Positions 1 through 6,768 are shown, counted from the stretch's first letter. The stretch: DNA of 13,547 nucleotides from Syntrophaceae bacterium (GCA_003165115.1 PLSJ01000514.1:1-13547); one strand, 5' to 3'. Program-made: numbers and translations. The notes: generated from the sequence alone by a model not told the origin.

Positions 1-1
1 G

Positions 2-181
2 CGGCCAACTTCATCGGGATACCCAAAGAACGGCGGTATGTACACTTTTATGTCTGAGTCTGGCAAAAGAAGTGGAGATTTCAAAATATCTGCTGACAAC
101 AGCATAACTCTGCACTCTAACAACATTGTGGATAATAAGGAAGTTGAGTCGTGGTCTACGTGGGTAAAAGATGCGGATTAG
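2..181 (+). CDS. 3' end of an unrecognised gene (5' truncated by window)
   Basis: An open frame runs from the first bases of the window to a TAG at 179-181, giving 59 residues of a C-terminus. It is rich in Ser, Asn, Lys and Asp and ends in a Trp-containing stretch (ESWSTWVKDAD). There is no membrane segment and no motif I recognise. Base use is clearly more A+T-rich than the metabolic genes further right, like the DUF2971 gene nearby, so it probably belongs to the same acquired segment. The frame is open to the left edge, so the true start lies outside. It could be chance, because the stretch is short; the lack of a stop over 59 codons in moderately A+T-rich DNA is only modest support. Confidence 0.4.
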   Translation, partial: RPTSSGYPKNGGMYTFMSESGKRSGDFKISADNSITLHSNNIVDNKEVESWSTWVKDAD

Positions 182-330
182 ATTAACTGGAGAATCAGGG
201 AATCACGTAGCTGACTAACGACTAACGTGACAAGAATGGCAGATCTCTCGTTTCATGCACAGCGCGGCTCGGCGCCCCTTATCTTTCAACTGGAAACCTC
301 TTTTTTATGGCGCCGTTCGTTAGTCTAGGA

Positions 331-481
331 GATTAGCGGGGTCAAGGCTTGTTATTTGCGTGACTACTTCCTTTCGGAAATCGGAAAGCGCCTTTCCCTG
401 AGCTGGCCACCGTCTCCAGACGGGCTAAGCGCGGAAAAGGTGGGGACGGCGGCCAAGATGCAAGAAACAAGACCTGATCCC
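331..481 (+). repeat. Dispersed repeat with inverted ends, copy 1
   Basis: This is the first of three copies, all in the same orientation (others near 1689 and 3259). It opens with GATTAGCGGGGTC and ends at GACCTGATCCC. The left end (338-359) and right end (460-481) are inverted repeats of each other at 17 of 22 positions, as in a small non-autonomous transposable element. Inside lies the perfect hairpin GGAAAG-CGC-CTTTCC (383-397) and the small palindrome CGTCT-CC-AGACG (410-421). It sits about 75 bp beyond the stop of the minus-strand DUF2971 gene. The rest of the 182-556 gene-free stretch shows only a duplicated GACTAACG (213-227) with an inverted partner at 318-325, of no clear meaning. 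Confidence 0.75.
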
Positions 482-556
482 ATGGGTGCCAGGGCGGGGG
501 CGGGACTTGCCTATGGACCATTCGGAAGTTGGGCGATCCCCTCGCGCGGTATGGGG

Positions 557-1279
557 TTACATGGGTACATTCATCAGGATTCTTGACTGCCTAATTTCGC
601 GTCTGATGCCCGCAGTTTCTAAGGCTTTTCTCAGTTCTGCAACATCAATGTCCTCTCCCGGGTTTATGTAAATGTTTTGGATCAACATGTCCGTATCAAT
701 GCCTATTTCGACGCCGCGATCCCCAGCGTGATAGCCCTGATTTTGCAAGGCCACCTTCCAATACAAAAGCCTGAACTCCTTCTCGTCTCTATAGGGCACG
801 TCTTTGTATGATACAGAGGAGTATACATTGCCAATGGGAAAAGGGTCCCTCTCGTAATCTATATATTTCACGACGCAGCCGTTTACTTCACGTGGGCTAT
901 CGGAAAATGATGCAACGAGTCTTTCGTAGTTGGTCTGAATCGCGCATCCTCTGTTGGCGTATACCTTCCACATGAGATAGGATTCGTGGTCATTCATGTG
1001 CCAGCAAAGTAGGTAGAAATTCTCTCTTGATCTCTCGTACTGTTCGACGCCGGCGGCGGCAAGTTCGCTGTTGTTGTACTTCGCGTACTCTTCCTTGAAT
1101 AGCTCCTCTCTCGTCTTTCGCGTAAGGAGACCTTCCCATTTGTCGCTGAACTGAGAAATGTGCGGAAAAAACAGTGAGCCGGTATTCACTATCTGCAAAA
1201 GCCTTTTATACTTCAGATATCGCCACAGCTTTTGCCTTGAATTTCGAGGTTGCTCTAGGAATGGATGCTTCACGTACAC
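557..1279 (-). CDS. DUF2971 family protein
   Basis: The 240-residue product fits the DUF2971 family. The N-terminus has LWRYLKYKRLLQ and then LFFPHISQFSDKWEG, matching the family pattern of an L-Y/W-R-Y start followed by a SRxxxFxDxxEG-like segment. The middle has LLCWHMNDHESYLMWKVYA, matching the conserved C-W-S...MW..YA block. The later part has VKYIDY, YRDEKEFRLLYW and LIQNIYINP, matching the family's E-x-R strand and I-x-x-I-Y-x-x-P ending. Family function is not established. It is a lone minus-strand gene in the A+T-richer segment, between repeat copy 1 and a tRNA remnant, consistent with acquired DNA. The start is GTG at 1279, because an in-frame TAA lies just upstream; no strong ribosome site is visible, and GTG at 1273 is an alternative. 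Confidence 0.8.
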   Translation of the reverse strand: MYVKHPFLEQPRNSRQKLWRYLKYKRLLQIVNTGSLFFPHISQFSDKWEGLLTRKTREELFKEEYAKYNNSELAAAGVEQYERSRENFYLLCWHMNDHESYLMWKVYANRGCAIQTNYERLVASFSDSPREVNGCVVKYIDYERDPFPIGNVYSSVSYKDVPYRDEKEFRLLYWKVALQNQGYHAGDRGVEIGIDTDMLIQNIYINPGEDIDVAELRKALETAGIRREIRQSRILMNVPM

Positions 1280-1352
1280 TCGTTACACCAGCACCTTACC
1301 ATTTCACGCGGAAGAGATCGAGGACTTGTAGCAGGTCTTGACGTGCTATCAT

Positions 1353-1391
1353 TGGTGCGGAGGGGGGGACTTAAACCCCCCGTGCCCTTAG
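1353..1391 (-). pseudogene. 3' fragment of a leucine-type tRNA (T arm, acceptor 3' strand, CCA)
   Basis: Read on the minus strand, this piece ends in CCTCCGC-A-CCA, that is a 7-nt acceptor strand, a discriminator A and an encoded CCA. It is preceded by a perfect 5-bp T stem GGGGG/CCCCC around the 7-nt loop TTTAAGT. The GGGGGTTCAAGTCCCCC-like arm followed by CNCCGCACCA is typical of long-variable-arm tRNA-Leu genes. The normally invariant C56 of the loop (TTC) is T here, and no D arm, anticodon arm or complete variable arm can be found upstream. It is therefore a decayed 3' end. tRNA 3' ends are standard attachment sites for integrative elements, so this is best read as an old integration scar. 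A chance hairpin is the alternative. Confidence 0.55.
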
Positions 1392-1432
1392 TCGCCGTCA
1401 AAGGAACCTTTGTTATCACCACCATTTCACAA

Positions 1433-1516
1433 TCAGAGGAGAGAGCCGTCTCTCCGCATAAGGGCTACCCCGCCAATGATTGTGCCTATAGTACCCATGC
1501 TCAAGCAATTGCTCAT
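1433..1516 (-). CDS. Possible 27-residue small hydrophobic peptide
   Basis: On the minus strand an ATG at 1516 is preceded, 8 bases away, by the purine-rich AGAGGGGG, a fair ribosome site. The 27-codon frame has a short uncharged core (SMGTIGTIIGGVALM) followed by RRDGSLL. It resembles a small membrane peptide or holin-like toxin in layout only; no family is recognised. It lies in the accessory segment between the tRNA fragment and repeat copy 2. The frame is short enough to be chance. This is the only reading of the 1392-1688 gap that I find even mildly gene-like; the rest of that gap shows nothing. Confidence 0.2.
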   Translation of the reverse strand: MSNCLSMGTIGTIIGGVALMRRDGSLL

Positions 1517-1688
1517 GAGGAACACCCCCTCTAAAACGATGCCGATGTTTAATGTGAATGAGGCGGTGACTACCGTGGCTGCCTTTGCCGATAATGCGCT
1601 TTTCAAAGAACCGCCAAAATATAATCCTTGAGGACGGAAAAAGCAAATTCTGTTTGGTGAAGGGGCAGGATAACGAAGACCCGTCGAG

Positions 1689-1900
1689 GATTAGCGGGGT
1701 CTTGTTATTTGCATGGCTATCGGAAATCGGAAAGCGCCTTTACCTTCACTACTCCGCCGTCTCCAGACGGGCTAAGCGGAGAAAGGGTGGGGACGACGGG
1801 CAAGAAGCGCCCTTAACCCGAAAGTCCGCCTATGCCGGCGAGCAGGCTGCAACGCTCCACTTCCGGCATCGATCATGGTGGTGCTCGATGCCGGATCGGG
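1689..1900 (+). repeat. Dispersed repeat, copy 2 (internally deleted) with hairpin tail
   Basis: This copy opens with GATTAGCGGGGTC like the other two, keeps the GGAAAG-CGC-CTTT hairpin (one change at its end) and the CGTCTCCAGACG palindrome. It then jumps from GGGCAAGA straight to AGCGCCC. Compared with copy 3, about 50 bp carrying the right inverted end are missing, and the junction lies at a short AAGA direct repeat, as expected for a slippage or recombination deletion. The left end has also lost about five bases (GGGGT joined to CTTGTTATTTGC). A tail shared with copy 3 follows (about 1806-1900). It ends in the inverted repeat CCGGCATCG (1863-1871) and CGATGCCGG (1886-1894) with a 14-nt loop. 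Confidence 0.7.
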
Positions 1901-1901
1901 T

Positions 1902-2074
1902 GGATGGCGGCCTGGAGTGAATCGATGAGATGTGGATGCCCTGAGAGGATCGTTGAGCGGAGGCGTACATAGGCGGGCACCCAGCTCCATATTGCTTCGG
2001 CTGGGTCGCAAACGTCGGAGCCTCACGACCGGAGCAGGGCGCCGCAGATCGCGATTCACTCCAGGTCGCCATCC
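1902..2074. repeat. 173-bp element bounded by 23-bp inverted repeats
   Basis: Bases 1902-1924 and 2052-2074 are inverted copies at 22 of 23 positions (the arms contain CCTGGAGTGAATCG and CGATTCACTCCAGG). They enclose 127 bp with no convincing reading frame. The interior carries its own hairpin ACCCAGC (1979-1985) / GCTGGGT (2000-2006), again with a 14-nt loop. The right arm ends 13 bp beyond the fbp stop codon, so fbp read-through RNA would fold into a long stem. It directly abuts the tail of repeat copy 2. It may be a separate MITE-like insertion, a structured 3' untranslated element, or an inverted duplication. Confidence 0.65.
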
Positions 2075-2087
2075 GGCCGCGCCCTCT

Positions 2088-3101
2088 TCAGCCCTGTTGC
2101 TGTAGGGAGCGCGCCAGATCCTCCACCAGTTTCTTCGACCCCACATAGAGCGCCGATCGCTGATGATGGTGCTCGGGAACGATTTCCAGAATGGGCACTC
2201 CCCTTTCGTCGACCGCCGCACCGCCCGCTTCGTGACATATGAATGCAACAACCGCCGCCTCGTACATGAGGCGCAGCTTTCCTTCGGGACGGTTCTTCTT
2301 CGGATTCGGATGGTTTACAATGGCGGGATACATGAACATGCCGCCGTTTGTCAGCGTCCTGTGGAAGTCGCCGGCTAAAGCCCCAAGATATCGGAAAGCG
2401 TACTTCCCCTCGTTCTCTCCGATCCATTTTTGAACCTTTTCCGCATAGGTACGTCGATTGGATGCGTTAAAGGATAATTCCCAACCTTTGGGGTCTTCGG
2501 GAAGGGTCATACGGGTAGGACGTACAAACGTATTGGTCTCATCCACGTGGAAGCGCCATGTCCCTTCGTCCTTGAGCCCGATGGTAAATGTCCCGGTGGG
2601 GATCACAAACATGCCTGCGGCGATATAATCTTTTCCGGCCCTCAGGTGTCCGTCTTCAGGGCCCGTCAGGTTGCGCCTGGCGACGCCGAAAAGAAAGCCG
2701 ACCGGCAGCCCGTGTGAGACATTGGATGATCCGTCCAGAGGGTCGAAATAGACGAAATAACGTCCTCCCTCGGGATTGATGGGGATGATCTCATCCGATT
2801 CCTCGCTTACCGCATGGATGACCCTGCCGGAAGCCTTCAGGTAATGGATGGTGATCTCATTGGCAATCTGATCCATCTGCATCACGTCCTCGCCCTGCAC
2901 ATTCACGGCTCCCGCAAGACCGAGGTTCCCCTTGAGGGCCCCCGTAAGGTAGTAGCGCTGGATATGCTGTGCGGCGCTGATCAACGCGTCCATAAGGATG
3001 AGAAAGTCGTGGGTTCGGTTGTGCCTTTCCTGATGCTGAAGAAGAAAATTCATAAAAGTCTGTTCAAATGCGACGCCGGAATGCTGCCTGCCCACATCCA
3101 T
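2088..3101 (-). CDS. fbp: Fructose-1,6-bisphosphatase class I
   Basis: The cytoplasmic enzyme of gluconeogenesis removes the 1-phosphate from fructose 1,6-bisphosphate. The 337-residue product has the usual class I length. It shows the acidic pair in SEESDE (about residues 100-103), the metal-binding YFDPLDGSSN (Asp120, Asp123), RYLGALAGDFHRTL, and the sugar-phosphate-binding PEGKLRLMYEAA near the C-terminus. The start is taken as ATG at 3101, because AGGAGG (3107-3112) lies exactly 5 bases upstream. A GTG at 3107 overlaps that ribosome site and is therefore unlikely. The gene stands alone on the minus strand between repeat copies 2 and 3, with about 440 bp upstream before the synthetase gene. 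I see no operator or convincing promoter there. Identification is secure. Confidence 0.97.
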   Translation of the reverse strand: MDVGRQHSGVAFEQTFMNFLLQHQERHNRTHDFLILMDALISAAQHIQRYYLTGALKGNLGLAGAVNVQGEDVMQMDQIANEITIHYLKASGRVIHAVSEESDEIIPINPEGGRYFVYFDPLDGSSNVSHGLPVGFLFGVARRNLTGPEDGHLRAGKDYIAAGMFVIPTGTFTIGLKDEGTWRFHVDETNTFVRPTRMTLPEDPKGWELSFNASNRRTYAEKVQKWIGENEGKYAFRYLGALAGDFHRTLTNGGMFMYPAIVNHPNPKKNRPEGKLRLMYEAAVVAFICHEAGGAAVDERGVPILEIVPEHHHQRSALYVGSKKLVEDLARSLQQQG

Positions 3102-3106
3102 ATACA

Positions 3107-3112
3107 CCTCCT
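3107..3112 (-). promoter_or_regulatory. Ribosome binding site of fbp (AGGAGG)
   Basis: AGGAGG on the minus strand is followed by TGTAT and then ATG at 3101. The perfect match and 5-base spacing select this ATG over the GTG at 3107, which overlaps the site. Confidence 0.8.
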
Positions 3113-3258
3113 GCTTTCCCGTCCCGAAGACGCCGTCGGCCCTCGAAGAGCAGATATCCGGGAGCGTTGTCCGCCCCTGCCGCGTTAGCGGAAAACAACG
3201 TACGATTTTACCAGATCGCCTATTAAGTATTGTATGACCCGGAGAGAAGAAAGTACGG

Positions 3259-3537
3259 GATTAGCGGGGTTCAGATGTTGTTATTTGCATGCCCACTTCC
3301 TTTCGGAAATCGGAAAGCGCCTTTCCCTTCACTTTCGCCACCGCCTCCAGACGGATTATGCGCGGAAAAGGTGGGGACGGCGGGCAAGATGCAAGAAACA
3401 AGACCTGACCCCACGGGTGCCACGGGTGTCCGAAGAAAGAAGCGCCCTCAACCCGAAAGTCCGCCTATGCCGGCGGGCAGGCGGCAATGCTCCATTTCCG
3501 GCATCGATCATGGTGTGGCCCGATGCCGGATCGGGCG
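3259..3537 (+). repeat. Dispersed repeat with inverted ends, copy 3 (most complete) plus hairpin tail
   Basis: This is the fullest copy. It opens with GATTAGCGGGGT. The left end 3266-3288 and right end 3391-3412 (ending ACAAGACCTGACCCC) are inverted repeats at 18 of 22 positions after one gap. It shares the internal GGAAAG-CGC-CTTTCC hairpin with copies 1 and 2. A tail homologous to that of copy 2 follows (about 3437-3537), with a G+C-rich CCGCC...GGCGG segment and the perfect arms CCGGCATCG (3498-3506) and CGATGCCGG (3521-3529). The alternative stem CCCGAT-gccgg-ATCGGG (3519-3535) overlaps the right arm. The tail stops within 8 bp of the stop codon of the minus-strand synthetase gene, so it forms that gene's 3' untranslated region. 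It fills most of the 3102-3544 gap. Confidence 0.8.
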
Positions 3538-3544
3538 AACGCCT

Positions 3545-6280
3545 TTAACGGAGCACGAGATTGACCGTCGTCATCTCTTCGTCGGATGCCTCGACGGTAA
3601 ACCCCAGCTTCTTGCACACGGCGAGCATCTTATCGTTTTCCGTCAACACCTCACCGTAAATGCGCTCAAGGTCTTTCTCCTCCGCGATGCCGATGAGCAC
3701 GTCCACGAGCTTGGGGCCGAGTCCCTTGCTCTGGTAGTCGTCATGGACGAGCACGGCGAATTCTCCTGATTTGAACTCGCGGTCGATGATCAGACGCCCG
3801 ATGCCGATCATTTTTCTTTTGTCGTTTTCCCTCACCTCGGCCACGATAGCCATCTCACGGTCATAGTCGATGTTGCAGTAGCGCACGAGCATTTCGTGAG
3901 AGATGTCCTTGATGATGGAGAAGAAGCGGGCGCGCATCGTCGCTTCCGACAGGGTGCTGAGAAGCTCGTGCTCCAGGGGCTCGTCCTCCGGCTTGACCGG
4001 CCTCAACAGAACGTCCTCGCCGTTCGAGAGCAGCCAGTGGCTCACATACCGGGTCGGGTAAGGCGTGATGACGACATGGGGATACTGTGTCCCCTGCCCT
4101 ACCTCGGTCTCTTCGAGGACTATCCGCGCGTTCACCGCGAGGGCCTTGCCGTTGGATATCACGATAGGATTGATGTCCATCTCCGCGATCTCGGGGAAAT
4201 CGACGATGAGGTTCGAAAAGCTGACGATTATCTGCTCGATCTCGCGAAGCTCGGCCGGCTTTTTCTCTTTGGAGCCCTTGATCATCCTGTAGATCTCGGT
4301 CTCCTCCATGAGGAGCCTGGCCAGCGTCTGGTTGAGAGGGGGTATCGCGAACGAGACGTCCTTGTAAATTTCGGCGCGCATCCCGCCTATGCCGAAGAGG
4401 ATAAAGGAACCGAAGTCGGTGTCCTTCTTCGCTCCCAGGATAAGCTGGTAATCCACGTTGTTCACCATTTTCTCGATGGTAACCGCCGTGATCGTCGCCT
4501 CCGGGGCCCTCTCCTTTACCCTTTCCAGGAGGTTCCCGTACGCCGCCTTCAGTCTGTCCGCGCAGTAAACGGCCGTCATCCCGCCCACTTCTCCCCTGTC
4601 CGTGATGTCGGGGGAGACAACCTTGAGGACGACGGGGTAGCCGACCTTCTCGGCCCAGGCCGACGCCGAATCGAGGCTGTTGACGAGGATCGTGGTGGTG
4701 CTCGGGATGCCGTAGCTCTTGAGAAAGTTCTTCGATTCGAGCTCGGTCAGGACTTTCCTGCCTTCCTTCAGCGTCCTCCTGATGAAGGCCTTGAGGTTGT
4801 TTTTCGGCGGTGACTGGTCCACCGGCAACTCGGCGGGGGTTTCATAGAGGAGCTCCAGGTTCCTCTTGTACCGGTACATATAGAGGTAGGTCTTTATCGC
4901 CTCTTCCGGTGTTTCGTACATGGGTATATGGTTCTCTTTCAGGATCTCCATCCCTTCCTGAACACTGCTCGTCCCCATCCAGGTGACGATCACCGGCTTG
5001 TACGCCTGTTTCGCGATCTCCGCGACGGCCGTCGCAAGCACCGTGGGCTGGGCGGCCGTGCTGGAGGCATAGATCACGAGGATCCCTTCCACGTGCGGGT
5101 CGGCAAGGCAGGTGTTGATCGCTTTTGTGTAGCGTTCGCTGTCCGCGTCCCCGAACAGGTCCACCGGGTTGTTCCTGCTCCAGTGGGCCGGCAAAAAAGT
5201 GCTCAGCTCCTCGACGGTTTTCGGGGTGAGCAGGGCAAGTTTTCCTCCGAGGCCCATGAGGATATCGGTCGCCATGACACCGAGCCCACCGGCATTGGTG
5301 ACGATCGCCAGGGAAGGTCCTTTCGGAAGGTTCTTGGAGCGGAGCACCTCTGCGGCGTTGAAGAGGTCCATGATCTCCCGGACCCGGACCACTCCCGCCC
5401 GCCTGAAGGCAACGTCGTAGGCCGCGTCATAGCCCGCCATGGAACCGGTGTGCGAGAGCGACGCCCGGGCGCTTTCCTTGAACTGGCCCGATTTCACCAC
5501 GATGATCGGCTTGTTCCGGGCAAAGCTCCGGGCCGCGCTGATGAATTTGCGCGCGTTGCCGACCGCCTCCATATAGATCATGATACTCCGCGTCTTGGGG
5601 TCTTCACCGAGAAAATCGATGAGGTCGCCGAAATCGATATCGACCATGGAGCCGAGAGAGATGAACATGCTGAACCCTACATGGGTATTCGCCGCCCAGT
5701 CGAGCAGCACGCGGCCCAATGACGCACTCTGCGAAATAAAAGCGATGTTGCCTTCGTCCGGCTGTACGTCAAAAATGGAGGTGTTGAGGCCTATGCCCGG
5801 CCTGATGATGCTTCCCCGGTTCGGCCCGAGGATCCTCATGCCGTAGGTCTTTCTGATATCCTTGAGGGCCTCTTCCAGCTTCCTTCCCTCTTCCCCTGCC
5901 TCTCTGAAACCGCCCGAAACGATGACGATCCCCTCTACTCCCGCCTGCCCGCAGGCATCCGCAATCTGGGGGACGGTGGGGGCGGGCGTCGAGATGACCG
6001 CGAGGTCGATTTTTTCGGGAATGCTCGCTATATCGGGATACGAGACCAGATCGAACATGGCCCCACCGGTAGGGTTCACTACGAGCGGTTTCGGCCTCAC
6101 GCCTTTCTTTGCTTTCTTTCCGGCCTCCGCCGCGTCCGTCGGCGCGTGTACCCAGTAGGTCTTATGCTTGTCCGAGAGCAGGAGATTGGAAAGAAGAATA
6201 CTTTCGACCGAACCCTCCGCTTCCATGTCGCCGAAGACCGCGATCGTTTTCGGATTGAACATCTTCCTTATGTCGCCCAT
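3545..6280 (-). CDS. Acyl-CoA synthetase (NDP-forming) fused to GNAT acetyltransferase
   Basis: The 911-residue product has the Pat/AcdAB-fusion layout. A CoA-binding Rossmann domain comes first (about 8-135, MFNPKTIAVFG), then succinyl-CoA-ligase-like domains (about 150-460), an ATP-grasp domain (about 505-725, from FLKSYGIPSTT to MDINPIVI) and a C-terminal GNAT domain (about 750-911). The GNAT acetyl-CoA loop is QSKGLG (850-855). SHTGSMAG carries His277, the residue that is transiently phosphorylated in ADP-forming acetyl-CoA synthetases, so the synthetase half looks competent to interconvert acyl-CoA plus ADP/Pi with acid plus ATP. The GNAT half suggests protein lysine acetylation. ATG at 6280 has only a distant GAGGGG upstream; Met7 is a possible start. 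It may act in acetate or other organic-acid metabolism, with the substrate not readable from sequence. Confidence 0.93.
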   Translation of the reverse strand: MGDIRKMFNPKTIAVFGDMEAEGSVESILLSNLLLSDKHKTYWVHAPTDAAEAGKKAKKGVRPKPLVVNPTGGAMFDLVSYPDIASIPEKIDLAVISTPAPTVPQIADACGQAGVEGIVIVSGGFREAGEEGRKLEEALKDIRKTYGMRILGPNRGSIIRPGIGLNTSIFDVQPDEGNIAFISQSASLGRVLLDWAANTHVGFSMFISLGSMVDIDFGDLIDFLGEDPKTRSIMIYMEAVGNARKFISAARSFARNKPIIVVKSGQFKESARASLSHTGSMAGYDAAYDVAFRRAGVVRVREIMDLFNAAEVLRSKNLPKGPSLAIVTNAGGLGVMATDILMGLGGKLALLTPKTVEELSTFLPAHWSRNNPVDLFGDADSERYTKAINTCLADPHVEGILVIYASSTAAQPTVLATAVAEIAKQAYKPVIVTWMGTSSVQEGMEILKENHIPMYETPEEAIKTYLYMYRYKRNLELLYETPAELPVDQSPPKNNLKAFIRRTLKEGRKVLTELESKNFLKSYGIPSTTTILVNSLDSASAWAEKVGYPVVLKVVSPDITDRGEVGGMTAVYCADRLKAAYGNLLERVKERAPEATITAVTIEKMVNNVDYQLILGAKKDTDFGSFILFGIGGMRAEIYKDVSFAIPPLNQTLARLLMEETEIYRMIKGSKEKKPAELREIEQIIVSFSNLIVDFPEIAEMDINPIVISNGKALAVNARIVLEETEVGQGTQYPHVVITPYPTRYVSHWLLSNGEDVLLRPVKPEDEPLEHELLSTLSEATMRARFFSIIKDISHEMLVRYCNIDYDREMAIVAEVRENDKRKMIGIGRLIIDREFKSGEFAVLVHDDYQSKGLGPKLVDVLIGIAEEKDLERIYGEVLTENDKMLAVCKKLGFTVEASDEEMTTVNLVLR

Positions 6281-6343
6281 TTCGTGACTTTTCGCCCCTC
6301 GCTTTTGTCTATCTTACAGGAAGTGTTTCCGGTTACAGAAGAT

Positions 6344-6369
6344 GAATAAAATCCCCGCCCGTGCGGGCA
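6344..6369 (-). terminator. Weak intrinsic terminator after the small gene
   Basis: On the minus strand, about 20 bp beyond the stop of the 6389 gene, GCCC-gcac-GGGC is followed by GGGG and then ATTTTATT. The stem is short (4-5 bp) and separated from the T run, so termination would be partial. It lies between the small gene and the synthetase gene and may set how far the sigma-54 transcript reads through. Confidence 0.3.
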
Positions 6370-6388
6370 GAGTAAAGCGCCCTTCCCT

Positions 6389-6658
6389 TCAGGACGTCTC
6401 TTTCTCCACCCATATCGAGTGTTCCACGAGTCCGAAAGTCTTGAGCGCTTCGCTTATGCTCAGGCCCGCCCTGCTCCCCTCGTGCTGGAAGGAACTGGTA
6501 TCCCATGTGAGGCTCAGCGCCACGTCCGTCCGATACAATACGCTGTTATACATGTGGATCCGGACCAATCCGGTTTCCTCGGCCGCGTGCTTCATTGTGT
6601 CCACGAGCAAGCCGGCTACGTTTTCCAGTTGGGCGCTGGTCGTCCTCAATCGTATCAT
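6389..6658 (-). CDS. Small uncharacterised alpha/beta protein
   Basis: The product is 89 residues from ATG 6658 (94 from ATG 6673). It begins MIRLRTTSAQ and has an alternating pattern: strand, helix (about 8-25), strand LVRIHMYN, strand VALSLTWDT, helix SISEALKTFG and final strand SIWVE. This resembles the ferredoxin-like fold of small dimeric alpha/beta-barrel proteins such as antibiotic-biosynthesis-monooxygenase relatives, but I see no diagnostic motif and assign no function. A near-consensus sigma-54 promoter predicts transcription from about 6675. That makes ATG 6658, with GGATGGA just before it, a better start than ATG 6673, which would have almost no leader. It is divergent from the sigma-54 activator gene and upstream of the synthetase in the same direction. 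Confidence 0.7.
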   Translation of the reverse strand: MIRLRTTSAQLENVAGLLVDTMKHAAEETGLVRIHMYNSVLYRTDVALSLTWDTSSFQHEGSRAGLSISEALKTFGLVEHSIWVEKETS

Positions 6659-6685
6659 TTCCATCCAGAGCATAAAATGTTAAGA

Positions 6686-6701
6686 AGCATAAAACGTGCC
6701 A
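6686..6701 (-). promoter_or_regulatory. Sigma-54 (RpoN) -24/-12 promoter
   Basis: On the minus strand TGGCACG-TTTT-ATGCT matches the -24/-12 consensus TGGCACG-N4-TTGCW with one mismatch. The invariant GG (6700-6699) and GC (6688-6687) have the required separation. The predicted start is near 6675, just ahead of the small minus-strand gene. The adjacent divergent gene encodes a sigma-54 activator, which strengthens the call. Confidence 0.7.
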
Positions 6702-6768
6702 GACTCGGTAAAATTCAGGATGTCCTTTGCCCACTGCGATAAACGGCACACATTAACTATTAGGAGCC

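Noticed and set aside
213..325. An integron attC-like site formed by GACTAACG and CGTTAGTC
   Set aside because: The end boxes do not fit RYYYAAC/GTTRRRY, and the bases between them are not an imperfect palindrome.
1274..1285. GTAC-N4-GTTA at the DUF2971 start as a third LexA operator
   Set aside because: It lacks the TAGAAC half shared by the two sites at lexA/imuB and differs at one core base; expected by chance at this length.
1353..1457. A full-length tRNA on the minus strand, using GCGGAGA (1457-1451) as the 5' acceptor strand
   Set aside because: The 105-nt span has no D arm, no anticodon arm and no complete variable arm. The T loop lacks C56. Only the 3' part is tRNA-like.
331..3537. 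A CRISPR array made of the three repeat copies
   Set aside because: The copies are over 140 bp long, more than 1 kb apart and separated by genes, so they are dispersed elements rather than short regularly spaced repeats.
3896..4813. A long plus-strand frame (305 codons) opposite the acyl-CoA synthetase
   Set aside because: It is the antisense shadow of a strongly conserved protein; its Arg/Asp/His/Gly-rich product has no recognisable domain.
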